Source of the DNA: Rhizobium phaseoli
Lineage (GTDB): Bacteria > Pseudomonadota > Alphaproteobacteria > Rhizobiales > Rhizobiaceae
Reading direction: 5' to 3'
Length of the DNA stretch: 64,000 nt
Assembly: GCF_010668805.1 (NCBI RefSeq)
Contig: NZ_WUFT01000005.1
Coordinates: forward strand, 281,660 to 345,659
Every line of letters starts with the position of its first letter. Positions within the stretch are counted from its first letter, which is position 1. Below are positions 9,352-29,401 of this stretch, piece by piece. A model generated the notes under the pieces. It was not told where the DNA came from, did no database searches, and worked only from the letters and a program-made list of their open reading frames with translations. The position numbers were made by a program, and so were the translations under genes.

Positions 9352-9520
9352 CGATTTAGCAGTTCACCGCAGGCTGCTGCGGTGATTGGAAATGATTGGC
9401 CAGGTGTCCCTAAGAGGGCGCTCCTGGCGACGCGGGGGTGAACCCTTGCCAGACGCTCGCTTGCTCTTCGCGCGGAAGCGTCTAACTATGCCTCCGATTT
9501 CATGATGCGGAGGATATTCC

Positions 9521-10414
9521 ATGAAGAAGCGGATTCTGTTCACTGGCGGTTCGGGCAAGGCAGGTCGCCATACCGTGCCGTGGCTCATCAACGCAGGTTA
9601 CGAGGTTCACAACCTCGATCTCGTGCCGCTCGACAGTCCCGGCGTCACCAACCTCATTGCCGACATCACCGATAGCGGTCAGGTCTTCAACGCGCTGTCG
9701 ATGCACCGCGATTTTCCTGATCTGGACGCGGGCAGGGGCGTGCAGCCTTTCGATGCCGTCGTGCACTTCGCCGCCATCCCGCGCATCCTGATCAAGCCCG
9801 ACAATGAGACTTTCCGCATCAATACGATGGGCACTTACAATGTCATCGAGGCGGCAGTGAAACTCGGCATCAGGAAAATCATCGTCGCATCGAGCGAGAC
9901 GACCTACGGCGTCTGCTTCGCCGAAGGCCATCGTGATTTCCACCAGTTCCCGCTGGAGGAAGACTACGACGTCAATCCGATGGATTCCTACGGGCTCTCG
10001 AAAGTGGTCAACGAAAAGACGGCCCGCGCCTTTGCCGAACGTTCGGGTTTCGACATCTATGCGCTGCGTATCGGCAACGTCATCGAGCCGCACGAATACG
10101 AGCGGTTCCCCACCTATTTCGCCAATCCCGAAATGCGCAAGCGCATTGCCTGGAGCTATATCGACGCCCGCGATCTCGGGCAGATCTGCCATCTCTGCAT
10201 CGAAAAGGACGGTCTCGGCTATCAGGTCTTCAACGCGGCCAACGACACCGTCTCGGCCAATACGCCGTCGAAAGAGCTTGCAAAGCGATTCTACCCGAAC
10301 GTGCCCTTCACCCGCGAAATCGGCGAATATGAAGGCCTGCTCTCCAACCGCAAGATCCGCGAGGTGCTGGGTTTTAACGAAGAGCACGATTGGCGGAAAT
10401 ATGTGACGGCCTGA
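9521..10414 (+). CDS. NAD-dependent epimerase/dehydratase family protein (extended SDR)
   Basis: 297 residues with an N-terminal nucleotide-binding loop (FTGGSGKAG, 7-15), HFAAIP, a catalytic YGLSK motif (Tyr-X3-Lys), and an extended-SDR C-terminal part. It probably acts on a nucleotide sugar or a sugar lactone; the substrate cannot be read from the sequence. GGAGG lies 7 bases before the ATG. It sits alone between a tuf unit and tRNA-Trp-secE, a place where no functional link is obvious. Confidence 0.82.
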   Translation: MKKRILFTGGSGKAGRHTVPWLINAGYEVHNLDLVPLDSPGVTNLIADITDSGQVFNALSMHRDFPDLDAGRGVQPFDAVVHFAAIPRILIKPDNETFRINTMGTYNVIEAAVKLGIRKIIVASSETTYGVCFAEGHRDFHQFPLEEDYDVNPMDSYGLSKVVNEKTARAFAERSGFDIYALRIGNVIEPHEYERFPTYFANPEMRKRIAWSYIDARDLGQICHLCIEKDGLGYQVFNAANDTVSANTPSKELAKRFYPNVPFTREIGEYEGLLSNRKIREVLGFNEEHDWRKYVTA

Positions 10415-10582
10415 ACGGATATTGCTGGCGCGATGGAAGGGCCGATCGCCCGCATATGCGCAGAATGGCTTTGAAAATCGAAAATCGTGCTTGCCAATCC
10501 GCTGTGGTCGTCTTAAAGGGAGCGCCATGCCTTTCAGCAGCGATTTGCGGACTTTGGTCCAGGCGCTGAATGATCGGTATGA

Positions 10583-10658
<76 letters not shown>

Positions 10659-10852
10659 TTTTCCTCGAAGCGGGACAGCGCGGACATGCTCGCGGCATTC
10701 TGCCCGGGGATTGATTGGCGGTAACTAATTTCGTTAAACTTCGGTTTCCCTCTTGTGTATTCGGAAATCGGTGTTTATTTAGGGTTCAACAGACACGCGG
10801 TGCGTGGGGCTGATGGTTTCAGCTTTACGCGCCGTAATTGCGTGGGCAGTCG

Positions 10853-11053
10853 ATGGCATCCAAATCCAATCCGTTTGCGTTTCTGCAGCAGGTTCGCTCC
10901 GAGACGTCCAAAGTTACATGGCCGTCGCGCCGCGAGACGATGATCTCGACGGTTATGGTGCTTGTGATGGTAGTTTTCGCCGCGCTTTTTTTCTTTGCCG
11001 CTGACCAGCTGATCGGCTGGGTTCTGAGCTTCGTGCTGAATACCGGCAACTGA
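10853..11053 (+). CDS. secE: Preprotein translocase subunit SecE
   Basis: Small essential subunit that clamps SecY in the inner-membrane translocon. 66 residues from the MASKSNPF start: an amphipathic segment with the conserved EVxKVTWPSR-type core (ETSKVTWPSRRET), then a single transmembrane helix. The short one-helix form is normal outside enterobacteria. An ATG 15 bases upstream is possible, but the shorter start matches homologues. nusG follows 17 bases later. Confidence 0.93.
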   Translation: MASKSNPFAFLQQVRSETSKVTWPSRRETMISTVMVLVMVVFAALFFFAADQLIGWVLSFVLNTGN

Positions 11054-11070
11054 TACGGGTGGAGATGAAA

Positions 11071-11601
11071 ATGGCGGCACGTTGGTACATCGTCCACGCA
11101 TATTCCAATTTTGAAAAGAAGGTCGCTGAGGACATCGAGAACAAGGCTCGCCAGAAGGGGCTTGAGCACCTGTTCGAGAAGATCCTCGTGCCGACCGAGA
11201 AGGTGGTGGAAGTGCGTCGCGGCCGCAAGGTCGACAGCGAGCGCAAGTTTTTCCCGGGCTATGTCATGGTTCGTGCCAATCTGACCGATGAAGCCTATCA
11301 CCTGATCAAGAATACGCCGAAGGTTACAGGTTTCCTCGGCTCCGACAATAAGCCGGTTCCGATTCCGGATTATGAAGCCGAGCGCATTCTCGGTCAGGTC
11401 CAGGAAGGTGTCGAGCGGCCGAAGGCCTCGATTACCTTCGAGATCGGCGAGCAGGTTCGCGTTTCCGACGGCCCGTTCGCGTCGTTCAACGGCACGGTTC
11501 AGGATGTCGACGAAGAGCGTTCGCGCCTGAAGGTTGAGGTGTCGATCTTCGGCCGCGCAACGCCGGTCGAGCTGGAATACGCGCAGGTCGAGAAGGTCTG
11601 A
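11071..11601 (+). CDS. nusG: Transcription termination/antitermination factor NusG
   Basis: Binds RNA polymerase and couples it to Rho or to the ribosome through S10. 176 residues from MAARWYIVHAYSNFE: an N-terminal NGN domain with the conserved FPGYVMV and a C-terminal KOW domain (VSDGPFASFNGTVQDVD). ATG 11071 has GGAG six bases upstream; the ATG at 11065 overlaps that sequence and is less likely. It is in one unit with secE and the L11-L1 genes. Confidence 0.95.
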   Translation: MAARWYIVHAYSNFEKKVAEDIENKARQKGLEHLFEKILVPTEKVVEVRRGRKVDSERKFFPGYVMVRANLTDEAYHLIKNTPKVTGFLGSDNKPVPIPDYEAERILGQVQEGVERPKASITFEIGEQVRVSDGPFASFNGTVQDVDEERSRLKVEVSIFGRATPVELEYAQVEKV

Positions 11602-11778
11602 TTGCAAGAGATTGGAAGCCGGCCTTGCGGCCTGTTTCCTGCGGACTGTGTCCGCGTCCGCGTGGAAGGTGAGGGGGTCTTAGCCGGACCCTGATGATCC
11701 GCACCACGCAACCGCAGCCGCCGGAGAGATCCGGCATCACGGGTCGGGCGACCGGCCGTTCATGAAAGGCAGAGAGAT

Positions 11779-12210
11779 ATGGCTAAGAAAGTTGCAGGCC
11801 AGCTCAAGCTTCAGGTCAAGGCAGGATCGGCAAACCCGTCCCCGCCGATTGGTCCGGCGCTTGGTCAGCGTGGCATTAACATCATGGAATTCTGCAAGGC
11901 GTTCAATGCCGCCACGCAGGAAATGGAAAAGGGTATGCCGATCCCGGTCGTCATCACCTATTACCAGGACAAGTCCTTCACCTTCGCGATGAAGCAGCCT
12001 CCGGTCAGCTACTGGCTGAAGAAGGAAGCGAAGATCACCTCCGGTTCCAAGACGCCCGGCAAGGGTGCCAAGGCCGGCTCCCTCACCAAGGCTCAGATCA
12101 AGTCGATCGCAGAAGCCAAGATGAAGGATCTGAACGCAGCGGATATCGAAGGTGCAATGGCGATGATCGAGGGCTCTGCCCGCGCCATGGGCCTGGAAGT
12201 GGTGGGTTAA
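11779..12210 (+). CDS. rplK: 50S ribosomal protein L11
   Basis: 143 residues. Contains the thiostrepton-site region with [13 protein letters not shown] near residues 20-32. Forms the GTPase-associated centre base with 23S rRNA. AGAGAG lies upstream of the ATG. The 177-base gap from nusG has only weak stems. Four bases separate it from rplA, so L11 and L1 are translationally linked. Confidence 0.97.
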   Translation: MAKKVAGQLKLQVKAGSANPSPPIGPALGQRGINIMEFCKAFNAATQEMEKGMPIPVVITYYQDKSFTFAMKQPPVSYWLKKEAKITSGSKTPGKGAKAGSLTKAQIKSIAEAKMKDLNAADIEGAMAMIEGSARAMGLEVVG

Positions 12211-12214
12211 GATC

Positions 12215-12916
12215 ATGGCTGGTAAGCGCACGCAGAAGATCAACGAAGGTGTTGATCCCACCAAGCTCTACGCTCTGACCCTGGCCATCGGCATGGTCAA
12301 GGAACGGGCTGTCGCCAAGTTCGACGAAACCATCGAAGTGTCGATGAACCTCGGCGTCGACCCGCGCCATGCGGACCAGATGGTTCGCGGCGTCGTCAAC
12401 CTGCCGAACGGCACCGGCCGTACGGTTCGCGTTGCCGTCTTCGCTCGTGGCGCCAAGGCTGATGAAGCCAAGGCTGCCGGTGCCGATATCGTCGGCGCTG
12501 AAGATCTCGTCGAAATCGTCCAGGGCGGCAAGATCGAATTCGATCGCTGCATCGCCACCCCCGACATGATGCCGCTCGTCGGTCGTCTCGGTAAGGTTCT
12601 CGGCCCGCGTGGCATGATGCCGAACCCGAAGGTCGGCACCGTCACCATGGATGTCGCTGGAGCCGTCAAGGCTTCCAAGGGCGGCGCTGTCGAGTTCCGC
12701 GTCGAGAAGGCTGGCATCGTCCATGCCGGCATCGGCAAGGCCTCTTTCGACGCCAAGGCTCTGGAAGAAAACATCCGCGCTTTCGCCGATGCCGTCATCA
12801 AGGCGAAGCCGGCTGGTGCCAAGGGCAACTACGTCAAGCGCGTGGCGATTTCTTCGACCATGGGCCCCGGCGTCAAGATCGAAGTCGGCTCGGTTACCGC
12901 AAGCCCGACTGCATAA
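12215..12916 (+). CDS. rplA: 50S ribosomal protein L1
   Basis: 233 residues, builds the L1 stalk and gates E-site tRNA. Conserved [15 protein letters not shown] is present. In other bacteria free L1 represses its own rplK-rplA message; whether a matching site exists here was not resolved. Confidence 0.97.
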   Translation: MAGKRTQKINEGVDPTKLYALTLAIGMVKERAVAKFDETIEVSMNLGVDPRHADQMVRGVVNLPNGTGRTVRVAVFARGAKADEAKAAGADIVGAEDLVEIVQGGKIEFDRCIATPDMMPLVGRLGKVLGPRGMMPNPKVGTVTMDVAGAVKASKGGAVEFRVEKAGIVHAGIGKASFDAKALEENIRAFADAVIKAKPAGAKGNYVKRVAISSTMGPGVKIEVGSVTASPTA

Positions 12917-13243
12917 GTTGATTGCCGGACCTCGGTCCGGTCACTGAATTCCGGCCTCGCAAGGGGCCGGAATATTCCGGAGAAATCCGGAATCCTGTCC
13001 GAGATTGCAGGTGGTTTTCCCTTAATCACTTCGCCTGCATGAGACGGGTAAGACCCGAATTGCATGAAGTTCGCTTCTAGGAAATCGGTTCGAGCCTTGG
13101 ATGCCTTGTGCCTCTTTAGCCTTGATTGGCGCGAGAGCGCGGGGGGACAGGATCCTCAAGCGTCGCTTGGGATCTCGCATGATCCCAGGAGGCAAAGGCA
13201 AACCGGCGGGCCCATTCTCGGTCCCGCCAACTGGAGATAGGCA
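12917..13243 (+). promoter_or_regulatory. rplJ leader with serial stem-loops
   Basis: 327 untranslated bases. Three consecutive inverted repeats lie right behind rplA: CCGGAC/GTCCGG (12925-12940), ATTCCGGCC/GGCCGGAAT (12948-12973) and ATTCCGG/CCGGAAT (12974-12993). Further on, GGCGGG and CCCGCC flank a loop just before the rplJ Shine-Dalgarno. Position and length fit the L10 leader through which L10-L7/L12 represses translation in other bacteria; the kink-turn itself was not verified. Confidence 0.55.
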
Positions 13244-13762
13244 GTGGAAAGAGCGGAAAAACGCGAATTCGTCACGGAACTGAGTGAAGTCTTCAAGGCT
13301 TCGGGCTCGGTTGTCGTGGCCCACTATGCTGGTGCCACAGTCGCGCAGATGAACGATTTTCGTTCGAAGATGCGTGCAGCTGGCGGTACCGTCAAAGTCG
13401 CGAAGAACCGCCTGGCCAAAATTGCCCTTCAGGGTACGGAAGCGGAAGGGATTACCAATCTCTTCAAGGGTCAGACGCTGATTGCATACAGCACCGATCC
13501 GATCACCGCTCCGAAGGTCGTCATGGATTTCGCCAAGACCAATGACAAGATCATTGTTCTGGGCGGTTCCATGGGAACAACCACGCTCAACGCCGATGCA
13601 GTCAAGTCGCTTGCGACCCTGCCTTCGCTCGATGAGCTGCGTGCGAAGCTGCTGGGCATGATCCAGACACCGGCTACCCGCATCGCTGGGGTTGTTGCAG
13701 CACCGGCAAGCCAGCTTGCCCGCGTGTTCGCGGCCTACGCCAAGAAGGACGAAGCCGCTTAA
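13244..13762 (+). CDS. rplJ: 50S ribosomal protein L10
   Basis: 172 residues, anchors L7/L12 dimers to the ribosomal stalk. The start is GTG 13244 behind GGAGATAGGCA; the sequence begins [10 protein letters not shown] as in alphaproteobacteria. The C-terminal helix that binds L7/L12 ends [14 protein letters not shown] start plus the long structured leader suggests tight translational control. Confidence 0.96.
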   Translation: MERAEKREFVTELSEVFKASGSVVVAHYAGATVAQMNDFRSKMRAAGGTVKVAKNRLAKIALQGTEAEGITNLFKGQTLIAYSTDPITAPKVVMDFAKTNDKIIVLGGSMGTTTLNADAVKSLATLPSLDELRAKLLGMIQTPATRIAGVVAAPASQLARVFAAYAKKDEAA

Positions 13763-13820
13763 GGCGGTTTTTCGCTGTTTATAATCAACCGGTTCGAACC
13801 GAACAAAAGGAACTAGTAAA

Positions 13821-14198
13821 ATGACTGATCTCGCAAAGATCGTTGACGACCTCTCCGCGCTGACCGTTCTGGAAGCCGCAGAACTGTCGAAGCTTCTCGA
13901 AGAAAAGTGGGGCGTTTCCGCTGCTGCTCCGGTAGCTGTTGCTGCTGCTGGCGGCGGCGCTGCTGCTGCTGTCGTTGAAGAAGAAAAGACCGAGTTCGAC
14001 GTCATCCTCACGGATGTCGGCGCCAACAAGATCAACGTCATCAAGGAAGTCCGCGCCATCACCGGTCTCGGCCTCAAGGAAGCCAAGGACCTGGTCGAAG
14101 GCGCTCCGAAGGCTGTCAAGGAAGGCGTCAACAAGGCTGAAGCCGCTGACATCAAGAAGAAGCTTGAAGATGCTGGCGCCAAGGCCGACGTCAAGTAA
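13821..14198 (+). CDS. rplL: 50S ribosomal protein L7/L12
   Basis: 125 residues: N-terminal dimerisation helices (to about 35), an Ala/Gly/Val-rich hinge (about 35-53), and the factor-binding C-terminal domain with the [13 protein letters not shown] helix that contacts EF-Tu and EF-G. AAAGGA lies upstream. Two hairpins follow before rpoB. Confidence 0.97.
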   Translation: MTDLAKIVDDLSALTVLEAAELSKLLEEKWGVSAAAPVAVAAAGGGAAAAVVEEEKTEFDVILTDVGANKINVIKEVRAITGLGLKEAKDLVEGAPKAVKEGVNKAEAADIKKKLEDAGAKADVK

Positions 14199-14213
14199 TC
14201 TTGAATTGCTTTT

Positions 14214-14250
14214 GGGAGGCAGTCTCTGCTGCCTCCCATTTGCCGTTTTT
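14214..14250 (+). terminator. Attenuator-type hairpin after rplL
   Basis: GGGAGGCAG/CTGCCTCCC (14214-14237) followed, after ATTTGCCG, by TTTTT. In E. coli a partial terminator between rplL and rpoB lets about one transcript in five continue; this is in the same place. Confidence 0.65.
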
Positions 14251-14258
14251 CTGAACGA

Positions 14259-14296
14259 ATTACCCAAAAGCCGCGTCAAACCGGCTTTTGGGTAAT
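14259..14296 (+). promoter_or_regulatory. Perfect 15-bp stem-loop in rplL-rpoB spacer
   Basis: ATTACCCAAAAGCCG and its exact reverse complement, with an 8-base loop CGTCAAAC. No T-run follows, so it is not a normal terminator. In E. coli RNase III cuts a long hairpin at this point of the operon, and a similar role here is inferred. Confidence 0.6.
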
Positions 14297-14459
14297 GGGT
14301 TCTTCAAAAGGATAGTCTCGCACCGAGGGCAGCACAGCAATCCGAGCTGAGCGTTTTCGGGTGTCGGACGAGATTGGATTACTCATTGATTGACGGGATC
14401 GACTGGCCATCGGTTCCCGTCCGTTGCAGGCCCGGGTGCAAGATTTTGAAGGAGCGACG

Positions 14460-18599
<4,140 letters not shown>

Positions 18600-18788
18600 G
18601 CACTTGATAAGGTGTGCGCTGCCAACGCGGCGCACGCCGGTCCCACCGGGCGCCGTATCCGTGTCGGCCCGGAAGGGAAGTTTCGCCGCATCTTGCGGTT
18701 ATTCTCGTTTAAGCGAGGGAGGCGGCTCCCGGGAAATTGCCGCCGACCATCGCATTTTGAGGGCTCTCAGCCCATGAAGGAGACAGGC

Positions 18789-22997
<4,209 letters not shown>

Positions 22998-23036
22998 TCC
23001 GCAGCTGAACCTGCCACTTGGTGGCACGCGAAATTG

Positions 23037-23074
23037 AAAAACCGCCCGGAGCGATCCGGGCGGTTTTCGTTTTT
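23037..23074 (+). terminator. Rho-independent terminator after rpoC
   Basis: AAAACCGCCCGGA, loop, TCCGGGCGGTTTTCGTTTTT. Long GC-rich stem with a T-run; it ends the rplJL-rpoBC unit. Confidence 0.92.
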
Positions 23075-23160
23075 AGTCTGCTTTGGTAGGTTGGGGGAGG
23101 GAAGGTGCTGCTTTCGCTCTATGCTGCCTTTGCGACCCGCAGCGTCAGCGGCAGCTCGCT

Positions 23161-23454
23161 TCAGTTGAAGCGGATGATCGCGACCTCGCCATCGACGGCG
23201 CCCTGATAGGCGGAGGCGTGCGGCTCTTCGGCCGGCACCTCGGTCAGCATGCCGATCTGGTCGAGATCGGCCTCGATGAAGCCTTCCTCGGCAAGGGCGT
23301 TCAAGGCCTCGCGTACGGCAGTGTCGTCGTCGGGCGCCTTCAACATGATGTGCAGGTCGATGCCTTCGCTGCCGTCGGACTCGTAGCCTTTGCCGATAAT
23401 GATGAAGATCATCGGCCCGTCGAAATTATTGTCGTTATCAGGTGTCGTAATCAT
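23161..23454 (-). CDS. Small acidic conserved protein, unknown function
   Basis: 97 residues from MITTPDNDNNF; AAGGACAGGCG precedes ATG 23454. The first strand MIFIIIGKGYE and the helix TAVREALNALAEEGF suggest a small alpha/beta domain. A longer start at 23550 adds a basic, unlikely N-terminus. It is convergent with rpoC and divergent from rpsL. I do not recognise a named family. Confidence 0.68.
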   Translation of the reverse strand: MITTPDNDNNFDGPMIFIIIGKGYESDGSEGIDLHIMLKAPDDDTAVREALNALAEEGFIEADLDQIGMLTEVPAEEPHASAYQGAVDGEVAIIRFN

Positions 23455-23952
23455 CGCCTGTCCTTCGGCTCTTTGACGATTCGGTCGCTCGAATCCTTCT
23501 GTGAGGGCCGCACGCCGCAATTGCTGATTCCTTAACTGCTTTTGCTGCAATGCCCAAGTTTTTATCTTGGTGCACGTCCCTGATTTCGTCTAGAAGGATG
23601 AAATCAGGGCCTAAGGCCCGCAGATCAAGGCGATGCGCCGAGTTTATTTCTTAACCGGCCTTGACGAGATCGGTGGAAACCAGTAGTACCCCGGCCATCA
23701 GATCCCATGTGAGGCTTGGCTGTTCGGGGCGACGCGCCCTGAAGTTCACCTCAAACAAGGTTCTAAACGCACGTTGAAGTCATGATGCTGCACGCACGAC
23801 GCAAATTATATGCGTCCTCTGCTCCTTGTGGTCCATCTGCGGAAGCGGATCGGGCCATATTTTGCGCATTGACGGAAAGCGTGCGTCACTGCCGGAGACG
23901 GCGCGAGTTCAAGCCCGCAAGGGTACTGAGATAAAACGTAAGGGATGGTTGA
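23455..23952. promoter_or_regulatory. Divergent control region upstream of rpsL
   Basis: About 500 bases without a gene. It holds a strong 13-bp stem-loop (23578-23609) and a possible promoter for the rpsL operon, TTGACG (23661-23666), 17 bases, TAGTAC (23684-23689). The promoter call is tentative because rhizobial -10 sequences vary. The remainder has no structure I can name. Confidence 0.4.
23578..23609. repeat. Strong isolated stem-loop, no T-run
   Basis: CCCTGATTTCGTC and GATGAAATCAGGG pair over 13 bp (one G-U) around a TAGAAG loop. GGGCCTAAGGCCC, a second short palindrome, overlaps its 3' end. No poly-T follows on either strand. Confidence 0.7.
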
Positions 23953-24324
23953 ATGCCTACCGTAAACCAGCTGATCCGCAAGCCTCGCCAGGCGAACGTA
24001 AAGCGTAACAAGGTTCCCGCACTCCAGGAGAACCCGCAGAAGCGCGGCGTTTGCACGCGCGTCTATACGACGACGCCGAAGAAGCCGAACTCGGCTCTGC
24101 GTAAGGTCGCAAAGATCCGCCTGACCAACGGCTTCGAAGTCATTGGTTACATCCCCGGCGAAGGTCACAACCTTCAGGAACACTCCGTCGTCATGATCCG
24201 TGGCGGCCGCGTCAAGGACCTTCCGGGTGTCCGTTATCACATCATCCGCGGCGTTCTCGATACCCAGGGTGTCAAGAACCGCAAGCAGCGCCGCTCCAAG
24301 TATGGCGCGAAGCGTCCGAAGTAA
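23953..24324 (+). CDS. rpsL: 30S ribosomal protein S12
   Basis: 123 residues; decoding-centre protein. The streptomycin-relevant segments are wild-type: [12 protein letters not shown] with Lys at the K42/43 position, and [14 protein letters not shown] with the second key lysine. The start of the str operon rpsL-rpsG-fusA-tuf. Its ATG follows AAGGGATGGTTGA. Confidence 0.97.
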   Translation: MPTVNQLIRKPRQANVKRNKVPALQENPQKRGVCTRVYTTTPKKPNSALRKVAKIRLTNGFEVIGYIPGEGHNLQEHSVVMIRGGRVKDLPGVRYHIIRGVLDTQGVKNRKQRRSKYGAKRPK

Positions 24325-24371
24325 TTCGGTTTTGAGTAATTCGGCGCTGCGCGAGGTCCTCCGCGTGATGA

Positions 24372-24872
<501 letters not shown>

Positions 24873-24901
24873 TTCCGAACGGTATCGAAAGGCAGTCCAT
24901 A

Positions 24902-27001
24902 ATGGCTCGCGAATATAAAATCGAAGACTACCGTAATTTCGGTATCATGGCGCATATCGACGCCGGCAAGACCACGACCACCGAGCGTATCCTTTATTAC
25001 ACCGGCAAGTCGCACAAGATCGGCGAAGTTCACGACGGCGCAGCCACCATGGACTGGATGGAGCAGGAGCAGGAGCGTGGCATCACGATCACCTCCGCTG
25101 CCACCACGACCTACTGGAAGGGCCGTGACGGCAAGACGCGTCGCTTCAACATCATCGACACCCCCGGCCACGTCGACTTCACCATCGAAGTCGAGCGTTC
25201 GCTGCGCGTTCTCGACGGCGCTATCGCGCTGCTCGACGCCAATGCCGGCGTTGAGCCGCAGACGGAAACCGTCTGGCGTCAGGCCGAGAAGTACAATGTC
25301 CCGCGGATGATCTTCTGCAACAAGATGGACAAGACCGGTGCGGACTTCTACCGCTCCGTCGAGATGATCAAAACCCGTCTCGGCGCAACGGCTGTCGTCA
25401 TGCAGCTGCCGATCGGTGCGGAAACCGAATTCAAGGGCGTCATCGACCTGATCGAGATGAATGCTCTCATCTGGCGTGACGAGTCGCTCGGCGCCCAGTG
25501 GGATGTCGTCGAGATCCCCGAGGACATGAAGGCCAAGGCTGAAGAGTATCGCGAAAAGCTGATCGAGACGGTCGTCGACATCGACGAAGCCGCGACGGAA
25601 GCCTATCTCGAAGGCATTCTGCCCGACAACGACAAGATCCGCGAACTCGTTCGCCGCGGCACGATCGACGTCAAGTTCCACCCGATGTTCTGCGGCACCG
25701 CCTTTAAGAACAAGGGCGTGCAGCCGCTGCTCGACGCCGTCGTCGACTACCTGCCGTCGCCGATGGATATCCCGGCGATCAAGGGCATCGACTTCAAGAC
25801 GGAAGCTGACATCGAACGTCATGCCGATGACAACGAGCCGCTTTCCATGCTCGCCTTCAAGATCATGAACGACCCCTTCGTCGGTTCGCTGACCTTCGCC
25901 CGCATCTACTCCGGCAAGCTCGAAAAGGGCACGTCGGTCATCAACACGGTCAAGGACAAGCGCGAGCGCGTCGGCCGTATGCTGCAGATGCACTCCAACT
26001 CGCGTGAAGACATCGAAGAAGCCTTCGCAGGTGACATCGTTGCTCTCGCCGGCCTCAAGGAAACCACGACGGGCGACACGCTCTGTGATCCGCTGAAGCC
26101 GGTTATTCTCGAGCGCATGGAATTCCCCGAGCCGGTCATCCAGATCGCCATCGAGCCGAAGACCAAGGGCGACCAGGAAAAGATGGGCCTTGCGCTCAAC
26201 CGCCTGGCTGCTGAAGATCCGTCCTTCCGCGTCAAGACCGACCAGGAATCCGGCCAGACGATCATCGCCGGCATGGGCGAACTGCATCTCGACATCATCG
26301 TCGACCGCATGCGTCGTGAATTCAAGGTTGAAGCAACCGTCGGCGCGCCGCAGGTTGCCTACCGCGAAACCATCACGCGTCAGCACGAAGAGGATTACAC
26401 GCACAAGAAGCAGTCCGGTGGTACCGGCCAGTTCGCGCGCGTCAAAATCGTCTTCGAACCGAACCCGGACGGCGAGGACTTCAAATTCGAATCGAAGATC
26501 GTCGGCGGCTCCGTTCCGAAGGAATACATTCCGGGCGTCCAGAAGGGCATCGAAAGTGTTCTGTCTTCGGGTCCGCTCGCTGGCTTCCCGATGCTCGGCG
26601 TCAAGGCGACCCTCATCGATGGTGCCTTCCACGACGTCGACTCCTCGGTTCTCGCCTTCGAAATCGCATCGCGTGCCTGCTTCCGTGAAGCAGCCAAGAA
26701 GGCCGGCGCTCAGCTGCTCGAACCGATGATGAAGGTCGAAGTCGTGACCCCGGAAGATTATGTCGGCGACGTCATCGGCGACCTGAACTCCCGTCGCGGT
26801 CAGATCCAGGGCCAGGAAAGCCGTGGTATTGCCGTCGTCATCAACGCGAACGTCCCGCTCGCGAACATGTTCAAGTATGTCGACAATCTGCGCTCCATGT
26901 CCCAGGGCCGCGCTCAGTACACGATGACCTTCGATCACTACTCGCCGGTCCCGTCGAACGTCGCAACAGAAATCCAGGCAAAGTATTCCGGTCAGAAGTG
27001 A
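24902..27001 (+). CDS. fusA: Elongation factor G
   Basis: Translocation GTPase, 699 residues. G1 [15 protein letters not shown] at about 18-32, G3 DTPGHVDF, G4 NKMDKTG, then domains II-V, with [10 protein letters not shown] in domain IV. AAAGG lies upstream. A tuf copy follows after 68 bases with no terminator between, so fusA and tuf share a transcript. Confidence 0.98.
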   Translation: MAREYKIEDYRNFGIMAHIDAGKTTTTERILYYTGKSHKIGEVHDGAATMDWMEQEQERGITITSAATTTYWKGRDGKTRRFNIIDTPGHVDFTIEVERSLRVLDGAIALLDANAGVEPQTETVWRQAEKYNVPRMIFCNKMDKTGADFYRSVEMIKTRLGATAVVMQLPIGAETEFKGVIDLIEMNALIWRDESLGAQWDVVEIPEDMKAKAEEYREKLIETVVDIDEAATEAYLEGILPDNDKIRELVRRGTIDVKFHPMFCGTAFKNKGVQPLLDAVVDYLPSPMDIPAIKGIDFKTEADIERHADDNEPLSMLAFKIMNDPFVGSLTFARIYSGKLEKGTSVINTVKDKRERVGRMLQMHSNSREDIEEAFAGDIVALAGLKETTTGDTLCDPLKPVILERMEFPEPVIQIAIEPKTKGDQEKMGLALNRLAAEDPSFRVKTDQESGQTIIAGMGELHLDIIVDRMRREFKVEATVGAPQVAYRETITRQHEEDYTHKKQSGGTGQFARVKIVFEPNPDGEDFKFESKIVGGSVPKEYIPGVQKGIESVLSSGPLAGFPMLGVKATLIDGAFHDVDSSVLAFEIASRACFREAAKKAGAQLLEPMMKVEVVTPEDYVGDVIGDLNSRRGQIQGQESRGIAVVINANVPLANMFKYVDNLRSMSQGRAQYTMTFDHYSPVPSNVATEIQAKYSGQK

Positions 27002-27069
27002 CCGGAATACCAATTGACCGATAACAAGAATTAGATCCCCTCGGGGACTAGCAAAATGGAGACCCGAAA

Positions 27070-28245
<1,176 letters not shown>

Positions 28246-28399
28246 CTAGCGGCTGGGCCACCAGGCCCAAGGAAAGGATAGGGATGCCGACCGCGGTGTC
28301 CCTCTCGATCTTTGAAACCGGTGGCCCGCTAACGTAACTGAAGGTAAGTCGTGTCCCTCAATGGTGACACGCGGATAACAGACACAAGGATAAAGTCGA

Positions 28400-28708
28400 A
28401 TGAACGGCCAGAATATCCGCATCCGCCTGAAGGCGTTCGATCACCGGATTCTCGATGCCTCCACGCGCGAGATCGTATCGACGGCTAAGCGCACCGGTGC
28501 AAGCGTCCGGGGCCCCGTTCCGCTTCCGACCCGCATCGAGAAGTTCACGGTCAACCGGTCCCCGCACATCGACAAGAAGAGCCGCGAACAGTTCGAGATG
28601 CGCACGCACAAGCGCCTTCTCGATATCGTTGATCCGACCCCGCAGACGGTAGACGCGCTGATGAAGCTCGATCTCGCCGCCGGTGTCGATGTTGAGATCA
28701 AGCTCTGA
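28400..28708 (+). CDS. rpsJ: 30S ribosomal protein S10 (NusE)
   Basis: 102 residues; 30S head protein that also bridges NusG to the ribosome. [16 protein letters not shown] start. First gene of the S10 operon. The 154-base gap from tuf contains small stems (for example GGGCC/GGCCC and GTGTC/GACAC) that could belong to an L4-type leader, without firm support. Confidence 0.97.
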   Translation: MNGQNIRIRLKAFDHRILDASTREIVSTAKRTGASVRGPVPLPTRIEKFTVNRSPHIDKKSREQFEMRTHKRLLDIVDPTPQTVDALMKLDLAAGVDVEIKL

Positions 28709-28747
28709 GACCTCGGGTCTTCGGGCTGAGTGAGAAGGATTGAACCG

Positions 28748-29389
28748 ATGCGTTCAGGTGTGATTGCACAGAAGGTGGGAATGACCCGCGTCTATAACGA
28801 CGCCGGCGAGCATGTCCCGGTAACGGTACTGCGCATGGAGGCCGTTCAGGTCGTCGCTACGCGCACTGTCGAAAAGAATGGCTATACCGCAGTTCAGCTC
28901 GGTGCCGGCCAGGCGAAGGTAAAGAACACGTCGAAGGCGATGCGCGGCAACTTTGCCATTGCCAACGTCGAGCCGAAGGCCAAGGTCACGGAATTCCGCG
29001 TGTCGGAAGACCAGCTGCTTGAGATCGGCACTGAGATCAAGGCGGGTCACTTTGCAGCCGGTCAGCTCGTCGACGTGACGGGCACGACGATCGGTAAGGG
29101 TTTTGCCGGCGCCATGAAGCGCCACGGTTTCGGCGGTCTCCGCGCCACGCACGGTGTGTCGGTTTCGCACCGTTCGCACGGTTCGACCGGCTCGCGCCAG
29201 GATCCGGGCAAGGTTTTCAAGAACAAGAAGATGGCTGGTCACATGGGCCAGACGCGCGTCACGACGCAGAACCTGGAAGTGGTTTCGACCGACGAAGATC
29301 GTGGTCTGATCCTGATCAAGGGTGCTGTTCCTGGTTCCAAGGGTGCTTGGATCATCGTGCGCGACGCCGTCAAGTCGGCCGCGAAGTAA
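28748..29389 (+). CDS. rplC: 50S ribosomal protein L3
   Basis: 213 residues from [15 protein letters not shown]. Conserved [12 protein letters not shown] and [28 protein letters not shown] loop that reaches the peptidyl-transferase centre. GAAGGATTG precedes the start; an upstream ATG at 28730 is less likely. Spaced 12 bases from rplD. Confidence 0.97.
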   Translation: MRSGVIAQKVGMTRVYNDAGEHVPVTVLRMEAVQVVATRTVEKNGYTAVQLGAGQAKVKNTSKAMRGNFAIANVEPKAKVTEFRVSEDQLLEIGTEIKAGHFAAGQLVDVTGTTIGKGFAGAMKRHGFGGLRATHGVSVSHRSHGSTGSRQDPGKVFKNKKMAGHMGQTRVTTQNLEVVSTDEDRGLILIKGAVPGSKGAWIIVRDAVKSAAK

Positions 29390-29401
29390 GGAGCCAGATC
29401 A

